Source: Opitutia bacterium (GTDB taxonomy: Bacteria > Verrucomicrobiota > Verrucomicrobiia > Opitutales > Opitutaceae). From it: a stretch of DNA of 64,000 nt. Below, one piece after another: positions 8,625 to 17,748 of this stretch (position 1 is its first letter; every line of letters begins with the position of its first letter). Below the pieces are notes generated by a model. It did no database searches and was not told the DNA's origin. It saw nothing but the letters and a program-made list of their open reading frames with translations. The stretch spans positions 1 to 64,000 of the forward strand of contig CANIJN010000003.1 of assembly GCA_947467625.1 (NCBI GenBank), written 5' to 3'. Both the position numbers and the translations under genes were made by a program.

Positions 8625-10442
8625 ATGAAACCCACCGTTTCATTCCTAGCGGTCTTGCTGCTAGCGCCGTTCGCCGTCTGCGACGTCGCCCAAGTGAAGC
8701 AGCCCAACGTCCTTCTCATCATCACGGACGACCAGGGCTACGGAGATTTTTCCATCCATGGTAACCCGCACCTGCAAACGCCGCACATCGATAAGCTCGG
8801 CTGGGAAAGCGTGCGATTCGACCGCTTTTATGTGAACTCGTTCTGCGCCCCTACGCGGGCGGCCTTGCTCACGGGGCGCTGGCCGCTGCGAACCGGTTGC
8901 CATGGGGTCACGAACAATGCCGAGGCCATGAGACCTTCCGAGGTGACACTCGCCGAGGCGCTGGGTGGTGGTGGCTACCGGTCGGCGTGCATCGGCAAGT
9001 GGCACAACGGCGAACAGTATCCCTACACGCCGATAGGTCAGGGTTTCGACGAAGCGTTTGGCTTCAACAACGGACATTGGAACAATTACTTTGATCCAGT
9101 CCTATTACGAGGCTCCCAGCCCGAGCAGACGAAGGGCTACATCACCGACGTGTTCACCGACGAGGCGATGAAGTTCATCACCACGAACAAGACCAAGCCC
9201 TTCTTCTGCTACCTGTCCTATAACGCACCACACTCGCCCTATCAGGTGCCGGACCGCTACTTTGACAAATTCAAGGCCAAGGGCTTCGACAACACCGTCG
9301 CCGCCTTCTACGGCATGTGTGAAAACCTCGACGACAACGTGGGGCGCCTGCTGGCACATCTCGAGGCCGAGCAGCTCGCGGACAACACCATCGTCCTCTT
9401 CCTTACGGACAACGGCGGCACCGCCGGAGTGAAAACCTACAACGCCGGGATGCGCGGCGGAAAAACCAGCGTGCATGAGGGGGGCACGCGCGTTCCGCTC
9501 TTTATGCGCTGGCCTGCCGCGAAATGGCAGCCGCACCTCGCCACCCCCATCGTCTCGCACATTGATCTGTTCCCCACGCTGCTCGACCTCTGCGGGGTGA
9601 AGGCATCGGATGGGCCCAAGGTCGATGGCGTCACCCTGCGGCCACTCCTGGAAAAAGGCGGACGCGCCGCGTGGCCGGAGCGCACCCTCTTCACGCACAA
9701 TCCCATCGACGAGACCAACAAGTTCCCGGGAGCTGTGCGCACGCAACGCCACCGCCTCGTCCGCGAAATCAGGGGTCCCGCCGGCGGCTCGAGCGCCAAG
9801 GCGAACGACGCGAGCGCCACACCCTGGCAGCTCTACGACATGGAGACGGATCCCAGCGAGACGAAGGACATCGCCGCCGACCACCCCGACATCGTGCAGC
9901 AGCTCAGCGCCCGCTACGACGCGTGGTTTGCCGACATTTCCCGCGAAGGCCTGGAGCGTTTCCCGTTGCCGGTCGGTTATGCCGAACACAACCCTGTCGA
10001 ACTGCACGCACCGCAAGCGTTCTTCACCAAGCCGCTCCAGTTTGCCGTGGGTGTTAGTTCCGGCGCCGCCAACGACTGGCTCACCGCCTGGACGGATGCG
10101 CAGGGGAAAGTTTGGTTCGAGATCGAGGTGGCCACCGCCGGCGAATATGACATCGAACTCGCTTACGCGTGTTCTCCCTCCGATGCCGGTTCGCGCCTGC
10201 GTATCAGCGTGGGTAGCGAGTCATTCGAGACCGTCATTCCCGCGGCCCTCGCACGGGAAATCCCGCTGCCTCACCGCGACGAAAAGGCCAAATACCGCAG
10301 CCTCGATTGGGCCACGCTCAAAGCTGGCACACTCAAGCTCTCAAAAGGCCTGGCCAAGCTCACACTGCAGCCGCTTACCATGCCCGCAGCACAGGTGATG
10401 GATTTGAAACAGGTGAAGCTGTCGCTGCGAAAATCGAAATGA
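8625..10442 (+). CDS. Secreted type I sulfatase with C-terminal beta-sandwich extension
   Basis: 605 residues. The leader MKPTVSFLAVLLLAPFA is a diverged version of the shared cassette. ITDDQGYGD gives the metal-site Asp pair; CAPTR at residues 74-78 is the sulfatase signature (C-x-P-x-R, with Thr in place of Ser); GKWH and LTDNGG follow. After the sulfatase fold ends near residue 445, about 150 extra residues contain a pattern (AGEYDIELAYAC, a Gly-rich turn, then LKLSKGLAKLTLQPL) that looks like a carbohydrate-binding beta-sandwich. It may target the enzyme to a polymer. The stop overlaps the ATG of a decayed reading frame (10439). Confidence 0.92.
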   Translation: MKPTVSFLAVLLLAPFAVCDVAQVKQPNVLLIITDDQGYGDFSIHGNPHLQTPHIDKLGWESVRFDRFYVNSFCAPTRAALLTGRWPLRTGCHGVTNNAEAMRPSEVTLAEALGGGGYRSACIGKWHNGEQYPYTPIGQGFDEAFGFNNGHWNNYFDPVLLRGSQPEQTKGYITDVFTDEAMKFITTNKTKPFFCYLSYNAPHSPYQVPDRYFDKFKAKGFDNTVAAFYGMCENLDDNVGRLLAHLEAEQLADNTIVLFLTDNGGTAGVKTYNAGMRGGKTSVHEGGTRVPLFMRWPAAKWQPHLATPIVSHIDLFPTLLDLCGVKASDGPKVDGVTLRPLLEKGGRAAWPERTLFTHNPIDETNKFPGAVRTQRHRLVREIRGPAGGSSAKANDASATPWQLYDMETDPSETKDIAADHPDIVQQLSARYDAWFADISREGLERFPLPVGYAEHNPVELHAPQAFFTKPLQFAVGVSSGAANDWLTAWTDAQGKVWFEIEVATAGEYDIELAYACSPSDAGSRLRISVGSESFETVIPAALAREIPLPHRDEKAKYRSLDWATLKAGTLKLSKGLAKLTLQPLTMPAAQVMDLKQVKLSLRKSK

Positions 10443-10587
10443 AAAACCCCTCCCGCTCCTCGCCGCGCCGCTGCTCGCGCGGCTTCTATCACTGCAAGCT
10501 GGGGACGGAGACCTCGGACTGAAAATTGGCATCCCCCATAGGGAAAAATGCGGCCGTCCGGGTGGAGCATTCAAAAATTTACGTTAA
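10439..10587 (+). pseudogene. Frameshifted remnant of a small secreted protein
   Basis: An ATG at 10439 overlaps the sulfatase stop as ATGA, as at the other operon junctions. Frame 0 ends after 27 codons in arginine-rich nonsense. Reading two bases later (from 10441) gives a clear leader, PLPLLAAPLLARLLSLQAGD, then about 25 residues to TAA at 10585-10587. Restoring one A in the A-run just after the ATG would join start and leader as MKKPLPLLAAP. This looks like a gene inactivated by a one-base slip and reduced to its export signal and first residues. The identity of the lost protein cannot be told. Confidence 0.6.
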
Positions 10588-10620
10588 GAAAACGACAATG
10601 GCTGAAGAAACCGAAAATCC

Positions 10621-12417
10621 ATGAAACCTAAATCCCTCAATCACATGAACCCCAAATCCGCCATTTTGCTGCTTATCCTTTTCATCACCGGTTATCGTGA
10701 TTCGACAGCGCAGACCGATAAGATATATGACATTTCCCGCTCCCCGCACTATACCTTTGCAACAACTCTGGCGCAGCAGGAGGAACAGCTCAGGGCCAAT
10801 CCAATCATGTTGCGGTTTGCCGAGTCGCGCAAAAAACAGGCAAATGATCCGCATCGGCCGGTCTATCATTTGGTCAGCCCTGAAAGTCTGATGAACGATC
10901 CGAACGGCTTAACATATTGGAAGGGGCGCTGGCACCTATTTTATCAGGGATACCCGGTCGATGAGAATAAACGTTCACATTGGGCCCATGCCGTGAGTGA
11001 AGACCTCGTTCATTGGCGGGATTTACCCTATGCGCTTTATCCTGGTCCTGAGGAACAGTGCTTTTCCGGAAACGTTCTGGCTGAAGGAGACCGGGCCATT
11101 GTCTTGTATCACGGGCGCAATATTGGGAATATCACGGCTATTTCCATCGACCCCCTGCTTTTAAACTGGGAGAAGAAGTATAAGAAAGGATATATCTCTG
11201 TAAAAATCGGGCAAAGTGTCGACAAGGCCTTTGCTGGCACCAAAGGAGAAGCGGGGCTCACCAATATCAGCGCCAAGGAAACTGCCGCTGAAACAAAAAA
11301 AACGATACCAGAAGGCTCTTATATCTTCGACCCCTGTATTTGGAAGAAGGGAGAATACTATTACTCTCTTTCAGGATGCTCAGTCCCGAAGGGACCCGGC
11401 GGGAAGAGAATCCCTACCGAACTTCTTTTCCGTTCCAAAGACCTGGTAAACTGGGAATATCTCCACGAATTTTCTGAAGGTGACAGGTTTTCATATATCG
11501 GAGATACAAGGCATTGCGCCAACTTTGCACCCATCGGCAATAAGTACATGCTGTCTTACTTTGGTTCTGCATCGGGAGGCCAATACCTGTTGGGAGATTA
11601 TGACAAGGAGCGGGATAAGTTTGTGGTAACCTCGCATGGGAGAATCAATCATGGAGCGATTCATCCCGGCGGCATCCATGCTCCTGCGATTCAAACGGAC
11701 GGCAAGGGGGGCGTAATCATGATCTGTAATGTCAACACGGGCATGGTTACGGGAGAATGGGACCACCTCATGACCTTGCCACGCCGGATGACCTTGGCAG
11801 CTGGGGAAAATGTTCTGATTGAACCGGTGGAGGCTGTGGAATCACTGCGTTACGACGGGAAGCATCTAGGGAAAATGACATTGCCGGCCAATCAGGAAAT
11901 CGTGCTTGAAGGCGTCAAAGGCAAAGCCATCGAGATTGTGGCTGAGATCGACCTGACCGCGGGGCGGAAAAAAGCTGATTTCCAAGATCAGGCATTGCCC
12001 CCATTTACTTATAAGGATCCCGCCTCGACGCCGATGTTCGAGATGAATGTTCTGCGGTCTCCGGATAAGAAGGAGTATACCCGTATCGCGTTTTACCCGG
12101 CGCGAACAGGTAAGGGCGGTATAGACCGAAAGGAAAATAGCTGGATAACACTGGATAGCTCCTATTCATCGACGCTTCCCGGTGCCTTTTCGCGTGCTCC
12201 GGAGACAGCGCCCGTCATGCTGAAAGAGGGCGAATCCCTGCAACTACGGGTATTTATCGACCATAGTGTAGTGGAGGTGTTTGTAAACGGCACGCAATGT
12301 ATCACCTCCCGGGTCTACCCCGGCCTAATAGAGAGCGATGGTGTCTCCGTTCGTTCCGCCGGCAAGGATGCTGCGCTTAACTCCCTTTCGGTGTACCAAA
12401 TGAAAAGCATCTATTGA
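10621..12417 (+). CDS. Glycoside hydrolase family 32-like enzyme (fructan/levan-type)
   Basis: 598 residues. Residues ~15-30 form a hydrophobic export signal unlike that of the neighbours. The nucleophile motif appears as LMNDPNGL, the FSG motif as QCFSGN, and the RDP-type motif as FDPCIWK. The usual EC motif carrying the acid/base Glu is replaced by DTRHCANF in the equivalent place, so catalysis may differ. The C-terminal beta-sandwich of GH32 is present, with IDHSVVEVFVNG. The DNA is visibly less GC-rich than its surroundings and uses AT-ending codons more, which suggests recent acquisition, possibly from Bacteroidota. Substrate: fructans are typical for the family; unproven here. Alternative in-frame start at 10645. 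Confidence 0.85.
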   Translation: MKPKSLNHMNPKSAILLLILFITGYRDSTAQTDKIYDISRSPHYTFATTLAQQEEQLRANPIMLRFAESRKKQANDPHRPVYHLVSPESLMNDPNGLTYWKGRWHLFYQGYPVDENKRSHWAHAVSEDLVHWRDLPYALYPGPEEQCFSGNVLAEGDRAIVLYHGRNIGNITAISIDPLLLNWEKKYKKGYISVKIGQSVDKAFAGTKGEAGLTNISAKETAAETKKTIPEGSYIFDPCIWKKGEYYYSLSGCSVPKGPGGKRIPTELLFRSKDLVNWEYLHEFSEGDRFSYIGDTRHCANFAPIGNKYMLSYFGSASGGQYLLGDYDKERDKFVVTSHGRINHGAIHPGGIHAPAIQTDGKGGVIMICNVNTGMVTGEWDHLMTLPRRMTLAAGENVLIEPVEAVESLRYDGKHLGKMTLPANQEIVLEGVKGKAIEIVAEIDLTAGRKKADFQDQALPPFTYKDPASTPMFEMNVLRSPDKKEYTRIAFYPARTGKGGIDRKENSWITLDSSYSSTLPGAFSRAPETAPVMLKEGESLQLRVFIDHSVVEVFVNGTQCITSRVYPGLIESDGVSVRSAGKDAALNSLSVYQMKSIY

Positions 12418-12437
12418 TTCTCTTTTGGAGACATCCC

Positions 12438-13229
12438 ATGAAACAGATGCTCACACTTCTCACCGCCCTGCTGCTCGCGCCGCTGGCCGCGGTGCAGGCT
12501 GCCGGCGCAATCGCACCGCCCGGCGATCGGAACCTGCCGATTAACCAGATCTATCCGCCAGAGGCCTTCTACCACCACGGCAAAGGCGGTCGCGTGCTGG
12601 ACGTCACCAAGCCGCCTTTCAATGCCAAGGGTGACGGCAAAACCGATGACACGCAGGCGCTGTGCGACGCGATGCGCTTTGTGCGTGACCATTACGAAGA
12701 CCTGGCGGGCGAAGGATATTCCTACGCCAGTTACAAGTTTGCCCAGAACTGGATCATTTATCTGCCCAACGGCGAGTATCTGGTCAGTAATACCATCAGC
12801 CAAGGCTGGCCGGCGCGCGCCTACGATATCAAGAAAGGCTGGGGTGATATCAAGCCGGAGTTATTCGACATTGAATTCGAATGGGACGCAACACGGCAGG
12901 GCGATTTTCAACTCAAGGTTTGGGACCAGGAACTCTTCAGCTTCAACGCCAAGGAGTCGACCTACGAGGTTCATGGCCGGAATGGTATCACGATCCACTC
13001 AAAGTGGAGAATTTCTCCCGTGAACGGCACCATCAAAGTGCGCCTGATTTGCGACCGGAGCATCTGCAGCTACTTCATCAACGATGGCTACGAGGCGGGT
13101 AACCGCTACCTGGCCGGTTTCCGCCCTGAATGTAATCAGGCCTTGAGTCTTCAGGGCGACGGTGGAACGATTTTCAGGACGTTTCAATTCCGCGCCCTGC
13201 GCCCGACGTGGAAGACGGCGGCTCGATGA
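12438..13229 (+). CDS. Chimeric secreted protein: pectate-lyase-type N-terminus joined to GH32-type C-terminal domain
   Basis: 263 residues from the ATG at 12438, which has GGAG about nine bases upstream; this start gives leader MKQMLTLLTALLLAPLAAVQ. Residues ~45-115 look like the first turns of a pectate-lyase-superfamily beta-helix (DVTKPPFNAKGDGKTDDTQA, later IYLPNGEYLVS). Near residue 120 the sequence switches to a GH32-type C-terminal beta-sandwich: AYDIKKGWGDIKPELFDIE, then VRLICDRSICSYFINDG, matching the DRxxxExFxNDG element of that module. Neither enzyme's active site is complete, so it may be a binding protein or a deletion fusion. It lies directly after a full GH32 gene and overlaps the next gene by ATGA. 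Confidence 0.65.
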   Translation: MKQMLTLLTALLLAPLAAVQAAGAIAPPGDRNLPINQIYPPEAFYHHGKGGRVLDVTKPPFNAKGDGKTDDTQALCDAMRFVRDHYEDLAGEGYSYASYKFAQNWIIYLPNGEYLVSNTISQGWPARAYDIKKGWGDIKPELFDIEFEWDATRQGDFQLKVWDQELFSFNAKESTYEVHGRNGITIHSKWRISPVNGTIKVRLICDRSICSYFINDGYEAGNRYLAGFRPECNQALSLQGDGGTIFRTFQFRALRPTWKTAAR

Positions 13230-14380
13230 ACAACTCTAAGACTTTGAAACCCACCCCCACATTCCTCACCGCCTTACTGCTTGCACCGCTGGCCGCACTG
13301 CATGCTGCCGACCACGCCACTTTCGTGAACGAGGACGCATGGCATTATTTCACGGCCGCGCCGGATGTGAAACGCGGCCTTGGCGACGAGGACAATCCGC
13401 CGATGCGTCCCGAATTTACGCTCACGAAGAAGGGGCTTGAAAACTACATCGACGAAATCGCGCGCGGACACGTGACGCATTTCCTCATGAATCTCAACTC
13501 CCAGCGCGCCAACTTCCCCTCGAAAACGTTCGAGCCCCTCTGGAAATCGCTCGATGAGCCGGAGCGCTACCACCCCGATTACATTCGCGCCATGAAGGCG
13601 CTCTACGAAAGCGGCGTCGACCCTTACAAGGTGTGGATCGATCGTTGCCGCATCAAGGGGATACAGCCATGGATTTCGATCCGCATGAACGATCTCCACC
13701 GTGTGGACGAACCGAAGAGCCCGAATATCTCGACCTTCTGGCACGAACATCCCGAATACCGTTTGAGGCCCGAAGGGTGGAATAGCGGGCTCGACTACAC
13801 GCTCGAACCCGTCCGCAAGCGCATGCTCGATTTCATCACGGAGGTCCTCGGCCGTTACGACCCCGACGGACTCGAACTCGACCTCATCCGTTTCCCGTTC
13901 TACCTTCCCAAAGGTCGCGAAAAGGAATGTGCACCGATCTTTACGGCGTATATGCGGGAAATCCGTAAAGTCGTCAATGCAGCGGCGGCGAAACGCGGCC
14001 ACACGATCACCCTCTCCGTTCGACTCCTGCCGAAACCCTCCGAATCGCGCAACCTCGGCATGGAAGCGGACGTCTGGGCGAAGGCAGGCATCGTCGATGT
14101 TATCGTCACATGCAATCACTGGGCGACCATCGATTTCGACATTCCGCTCGCCGAGTGGCGCACCTGGACGGGTGATAAGGTCCCGATCTTTCCCGGTGCC
14201 GACTCCGGCATCGCCGAAAACGGCAAACGCCGGTTCGCGAACTTCGAAGAATACCGCCGTTGGGCCCGTATCATGCACGAACGAGGTGCGAAAGGCCTCT
14301 ACCTTTTTAATCTTTTCCAACATCCGCAGGACGGCCCCGTCTGGAACGGCGTCCTGTCGGGCGGTCTCGCACCGCTCTAG
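13226..14380 (+). CDS. Secreted TIM-barrel glycosidase-like protein (GHL10-like)
   Basis: 384 residues from the ATG at 13226, which overlaps the upstream stop; leader PTPTFLTALLLAPLAALHAA. The pattern of alternating strands and helices, with IDRCRIKGIQPWISIRMND and YDPDGLELDLIRFPF, resembles the family-10-like glycosyl hydrolases (GHL families) that are structurally related to GH10/GH13 barrels. Acidic residues at the ends of strands (ELDLIRF) are candidate catalytic groups. It would act outside the cytoplasm on an unknown glycan. The chain ends soon after the last apparent barrel element without the C-terminal beta domain many relatives have. Family assignment is from pattern only. Confidence 0.6.
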   Translation: MNNSKTLKPTPTFLTALLLAPLAALHAADHATFVNEDAWHYFTAAPDVKRGLGDEDNPPMRPEFTLTKKGLENYIDEIARGHVTHFLMNLNSQRANFPSKTFEPLWKSLDEPERYHPDYIRAMKALYESGVDPYKVWIDRCRIKGIQPWISIRMNDLHRVDEPKSPNISTFWHEHPEYRLRPEGWNSGLDYTLEPVRKRMLDFITEVLGRYDPDGLELDLIRFPFYLPKGREKECAPIFTAYMREIRKVVNAAAAKRGHTITLSVRLLPKPSESRNLGMEADVWAKAGIVDVIVTCNHWATIDFDIPLAEWRTWTGDKVPIFPGADSGIAENGKRRFANFEEYRRWARIMHERGAKGLYLFNLFQHPQDGPVWNGVLSGGLAPL

Positions 14381-14574
14381 GGTTTTCGAAAAACTAAACC
14401 AGGCGGGTGGAGCAACAGGTCACACCAAGCCGACGATTGGCACGATTGCGCGGAGTTTACTGGAAAACCTCAACCAGCTCGCTCACGGGAGGCAAGACGT
14501 CTTGAAATCTGTGGTCGGCCGCTTGCCTGTCAGCCAGCCGATGACGGAAAGCCAACCAAGAAAGACCCCACGTC

Positions 14575-16212
14575 GTGAAATCCAGCCTCTCCCTCCTCAC
14601 GGCTCTGCTGCTCGCGCCGCTGGCCGTGCTACACGCCGCGGACGCCATCCGACCGAACATCCTCTTCATCATCGCCGATGATCTTGGTTGGGGCGACCTG
14701 CGCTGCTACGGCAATCCCGTAATCGACACGCCCACGCTCGATGGGCTGGCGAAGGCGGGCGTCCGCTTCACCGATCACTACTCGCCGTCGGCGTTGTGTG
14801 CGCCGGCTCGCGCGGGATACCTCACGGGGCGCTATAATCATCGCACCGGAGCCGTGGACGTGCCGAGCAATCGCGGGCTCGACCGGCTCGATTTCTCCGA
14901 GAAGACCTTCGGCGACTACTTCCGTCATGCGGGCTATGCCACGGCGCTTATCGGCAAGTGGCACAACGGCGCTTATTCCCGGGACCAACTTCCACACCGG
15001 CGCGGATTCGACCAGTTCTTCGGCTTTCCCAACGGCGGGCAGGATTACTGGAAATGGAACCTGCTCCGCAACGATGCCGCGGTGCCGCACGACGGGCGCT
15101 ATCTCACGGAGGCACTCAACGATGAGGCCATCACGTTCATTCGTTCGCACGCGGCCAAGCCCTTCGCGTTGTGGCTCGCGCATCATGCGCCGCACGGTCC
15201 ACTGCAGGCTCCGGAGGCCTTCGTGCAGAAATACGAGAAGCGCTTGGGCAGGGACGCCACCAAAGCTGTGGCAGTCACGTATGCGATGATCGAGGCAATG
15301 GACACGGGCCTGGCGCGCGTGTTTCAGACGCTCAAGGACGAGGGCGTGTGGGAAAAAACGATCATCGTGTTCACGAGCGACAACGGCCCCGTGCTGAGAC
15401 GCGACCCGGAACTCGGTTCGCAGCTGCGTTTCAACGGTGGCTTCTCCGGCGAGAAAGAGTCGGTCTTGGAAGGCGGCATCCGCGTGCCCGGCATTGTCGC
15501 CTGGCCCGGTCACATCCCGGGTGGACGGGTCGAGTCCACACCGGTCCACGGCTGCGACTGGCTGCCCACCCTCTACAGCCTCGCGGGAAAGTCCGCGCCA
15601 ATCGGCGCCAAACCGTTCGACGGCCTGAACCTGATGCCCTTGCTCGAAGGGAAACCGGCTCCCGCAGTGGCCGGGCGTTTCCTGCCGTTTCAACGCAACC
15701 GCTACGCGCCGGTGCGACATGTCAACGCGTCCATTCGCGAGGGCCGCTGGAAGCTATATTGGCCCGGCGAAGAGGCCTCGTTCAGGAAGGACGGCGGTCG
15801 CGACAATCCCTCGTTCCAGCGTGGCTTGGTTCGCCCGCATTGGGAGATGCCGCTCGACAGGCAACTCGACCCGCCCACCACCGCACCGCAACCGCCGCCT
15901 CGCCTCTACGATCTCGAGATCGATCCCAGGGAACAGCATGATCTGGCAACCGCTCGGCCCGAAATCGTGAAGACCCTCACCGCGAAACATGAGGCCTGGT
16001 TCTCCGGAGTGGTCGCCGAGTGGGAGCAATCCCGCGCCCGCGTCGTCGAACAGGATCGCGCTTACTGGAAGGAGCGCCGGGCCCCGGATCCCGCAGCGCT
16101 GTTTCAGGAATTCTGGCAATGGCAGACCGTCCCGATGGGCACTGATCCCAAGACCGCCGATCCGCTGAAAATCTTCCGAGGCTATTGGAATGACCCGGAG
16201 ATTCGGCGCTGA
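14575..16212 (+). CDS. Secreted type I sulfatase
   Basis: 545 residues from the GTG at 14575, chosen because it gives the shared leader (LLTALLLAPLAVLHAAD). IADDLGWGD carries the metal-site aspartates, CAPAR at residues 75-79 is the C-x-P-x-R signature for formylglycine formation, GKWH and TSDNGP follow, and EGGIRVPGI is the usual strand before the C-terminal subdomain. It cleaves sulfate esters; the substrate is unknown. It is separated from the upstream gene by 194 bases without a recognisable gene and is the last gene before the regulator region at 16213, so it may end the catabolic block. Confidence 0.92.
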   Translation: MKSSLSLLTALLLAPLAVLHAADAIRPNILFIIADDLGWGDLRCYGNPVIDTPTLDGLAKAGVRFTDHYSPSALCAPARAGYLTGRYNHRTGAVDVPSNRGLDRLDFSEKTFGDYFRHAGYATALIGKWHNGAYSRDQLPHRRGFDQFFGFPNGGQDYWKWNLLRNDAAVPHDGRYLTEALNDEAITFIRSHAAKPFALWLAHHAPHGPLQAPEAFVQKYEKRLGRDATKAVAVTYAMIEAMDTGLARVFQTLKDEGVWEKTIIVFTSDNGPVLRRDPELGSQLRFNGGFSGEKESVLEGGIRVPGIVAWPGHIPGGRVESTPVHGCDWLPTLYSLAGKSAPIGAKPFDGLNLMPLLEGKPAPAVAGRFLPFQRNRYAPVRHVNASIREGRWKLYWPGEEASFRKDGGRDNPSFQRGLVRPHWEMPLDRQLDPPTTAPQPPPRLYDLEIDPREQHDLATARPEIVKTLTAKHEAWFSGVVAEWEQSRARVVEQDRAYWKERRAPDPAALFQEFWQWQTVPMGTDPKTADPLKIFRGYWNDPEIRR

Positions 16213-16534
16213 CGGCCCCGGGGGGACTTGTAATCACGCAACACGGTCTTACACGCATTTCCGGATTGTTCGGCACGCGACTTGCCGCGCTTGCCACTCC
16301 GCCGACAAATGCCCGCGACCAGTCCGTCGTTTTGTCCTCATGATTCTGCTCGCGGTTCGCCGGCGATTTCTCGCGCTGTTTTCAGCCGCCGTTTATCGGA
16401 AAGATTCCCAAATCCTACAGGCTGCAAACCAAACGGAAGCAGGCGGTTTCAGATTTATTAAGCGACACTTCGTAAGTGATATTGACAATATGTTATTCGC
16501 GGCGCAAATATGCGGCGTTTAATTATTTATTGAT
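16213..16534. promoter_or_regulatory. AT-rich intergenic region with candidate promoter for the ROK regulator
   Basis: This 322-base gap has no convincing gene. Its last ~100 bases are strikingly AT-rich for this genome. TTGACA at 16482-16487 is a perfect -35 hexamer; CAAATA or AAATAT at 16505-16511 would be a weak -10 at 17-18 base spacing. GCGGCGCAAATATGCGGCG (about 16499-16517) contains a directly repeated GCGGCG around the -10 and could hold an operator. No good ribosome-binding site precedes the ATG at 16535. Confidence 0.45.
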
Positions 16535-17743
16535 ATGGTCGCCCCCGAGCTTCTCTCAAAGATCAACGAACGACGCGTGCTTGAGTTTATACAGGCCAGT
16601 GGTCCGTCCTCCCGGGCGGCGATGGTGAGAGCATGTGGGATGAGTGCTCCGACGGTTTCGAAGGCGGTCGCTTCGTTAGTTCGGCGCGGATTCCTTGAAG
16701 AAAGTGGCTTGAGCGAGGGGTTCGGTCGGCCGGGAAAGCTGCTGCAGCTTTCCGAACAGACCGCAAACGTGCTTTGGGTTGTCGTCGATGCCGGCATGTG
16801 TTGGGCAGGCAGCGCGAGGCTCGATGGCGAAGTTTCGGAGGAAAACGTGCGGTCGTTTTCGACTCCGGAAACTTATGCGGAGCTGCTGTCGGCGATTGAG
16901 CAGCACCTTTCGGATTTCGTCGGCGGCGAAGTCTCCACCCTGGGTTCGCGATTTCGGGGAGTGGGGGTGAGCGTGCCCGGCCTGCTGAATTCGCGGCTGG
17001 ATCGGACCGTCATATCGCCAAATCTGCATCTTCTCGATGATCAGTCTCTGGCCTCCGAACTGAGCCGCCGGCTGGGATTGCGCTGCGTGGCTCTGCAGGA
17101 ATCTCACGCCCTCTGTGTTGGGGAGCGGATGTATGGTGCCGCCCGCGGGATGGACGATTTCGCGATGTTGGATGTCAGCACAGGGCTGGGGCTGGGTATC
17201 TTCAGCGGCGGAAGACTGCTGACCGGCAACAGCGGCATGGCCGGTGAGATCGGTCACATCACGGTGGAGCGCGCGGGCATCCGCTGCGGTTGCGGCAATC
17301 GGGGTTGCCTCGAGACCGTGGCCACCGATTCCGCCTTTGTCCGGGAAATGTCTCATCTCCTCGGGAAATCGGTTGGAATCAACGAAGCCATCCATGCGAT
17401 CCGAAGCGGACGGGTGGACTCCGCCGCCGTGGTCGAGCGCACCGTCGATTACATGGCGATCGCGGTCGCCGCCGTGATCAACGTCTTCAACCCGTCGACC
17501 CTGTTCCTCCATGGAAAGCTGCTGGCCTCAGACCAGGCGATCTTCGATCGCGTGCTCGCGGAAGCAGGGAGGCGGACGCTGAAGCCCTCCTTCGCCGACT
17601 GCCGAATTCTGCAGTCGCAGGGCAACAAGCGGCTCGGAGCCGTGGCGGGCATTATCGGGAACCTGGCGGACGAAATGGCGCCGTCCATGGCTTGGTTTGA
17701 ACCGGGAGGGGCGAAAACGATCTCCGCTCCTGGAGGCGAATAA
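16535..17743 (+). CDS. ROK-family transcriptional regulator (NagC/XylR/Mlc type)
   Basis: 402 residues. Residues ~8-75 form a winged helix-turn-helix (SRAAMVRACGMSAPTVSKAV as the recognition region, then a GRPGK wing). The C-terminal ROK sugar-kinase-like domain has DVSTGLGLGIFSGG and the zinc-binding signature GHITVE...CGCGNRGCLE with its Cys triad. Such proteins repress or activate sugar-utilisation genes in response to a sugar or sugar phosphate. It sits between the sulfatase/GH block and the PSD/DUF1552 block and reads into the latter with a five-base gap, so it may control either. Its own upstream region is AT-rich with a candidate promoter. It lies in the cytoplasm. Confidence 0.92.
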   Translation: MVAPELLSKINERRVLEFIQASGPSSRAAMVRACGMSAPTVSKAVASLVRRGFLEESGLSEGFGRPGKLLQLSEQTANVLWVVVDAGMCWAGSARLDGEVSEENVRSFSTPETYAELLSAIEQHLSDFVGGEVSTLGSRFRGVGVSVPGLLNSRLDRTVISPNLHLLDDQSLASELSRRLGLRCVALQESHALCVGERMYGAARGMDDFAMLDVSTGLGLGIFSGGRLLTGNSGMAGEIGHITVERAGIRCGCGNRGCLETVATDSAFVREMSHLLGKSVGINEAIHAIRSGRVDSAAVVERTVDYMAIAVAAVINVFNPSTLFLHGKLLASDQAIFDRVLAEAGRRTLKPSFADCRILQSQGNKRLGAVAGIIGNLADEMAPSMAWFEPGGAKTISAPGGE

Positions 17744-17748
17744 ACGCC

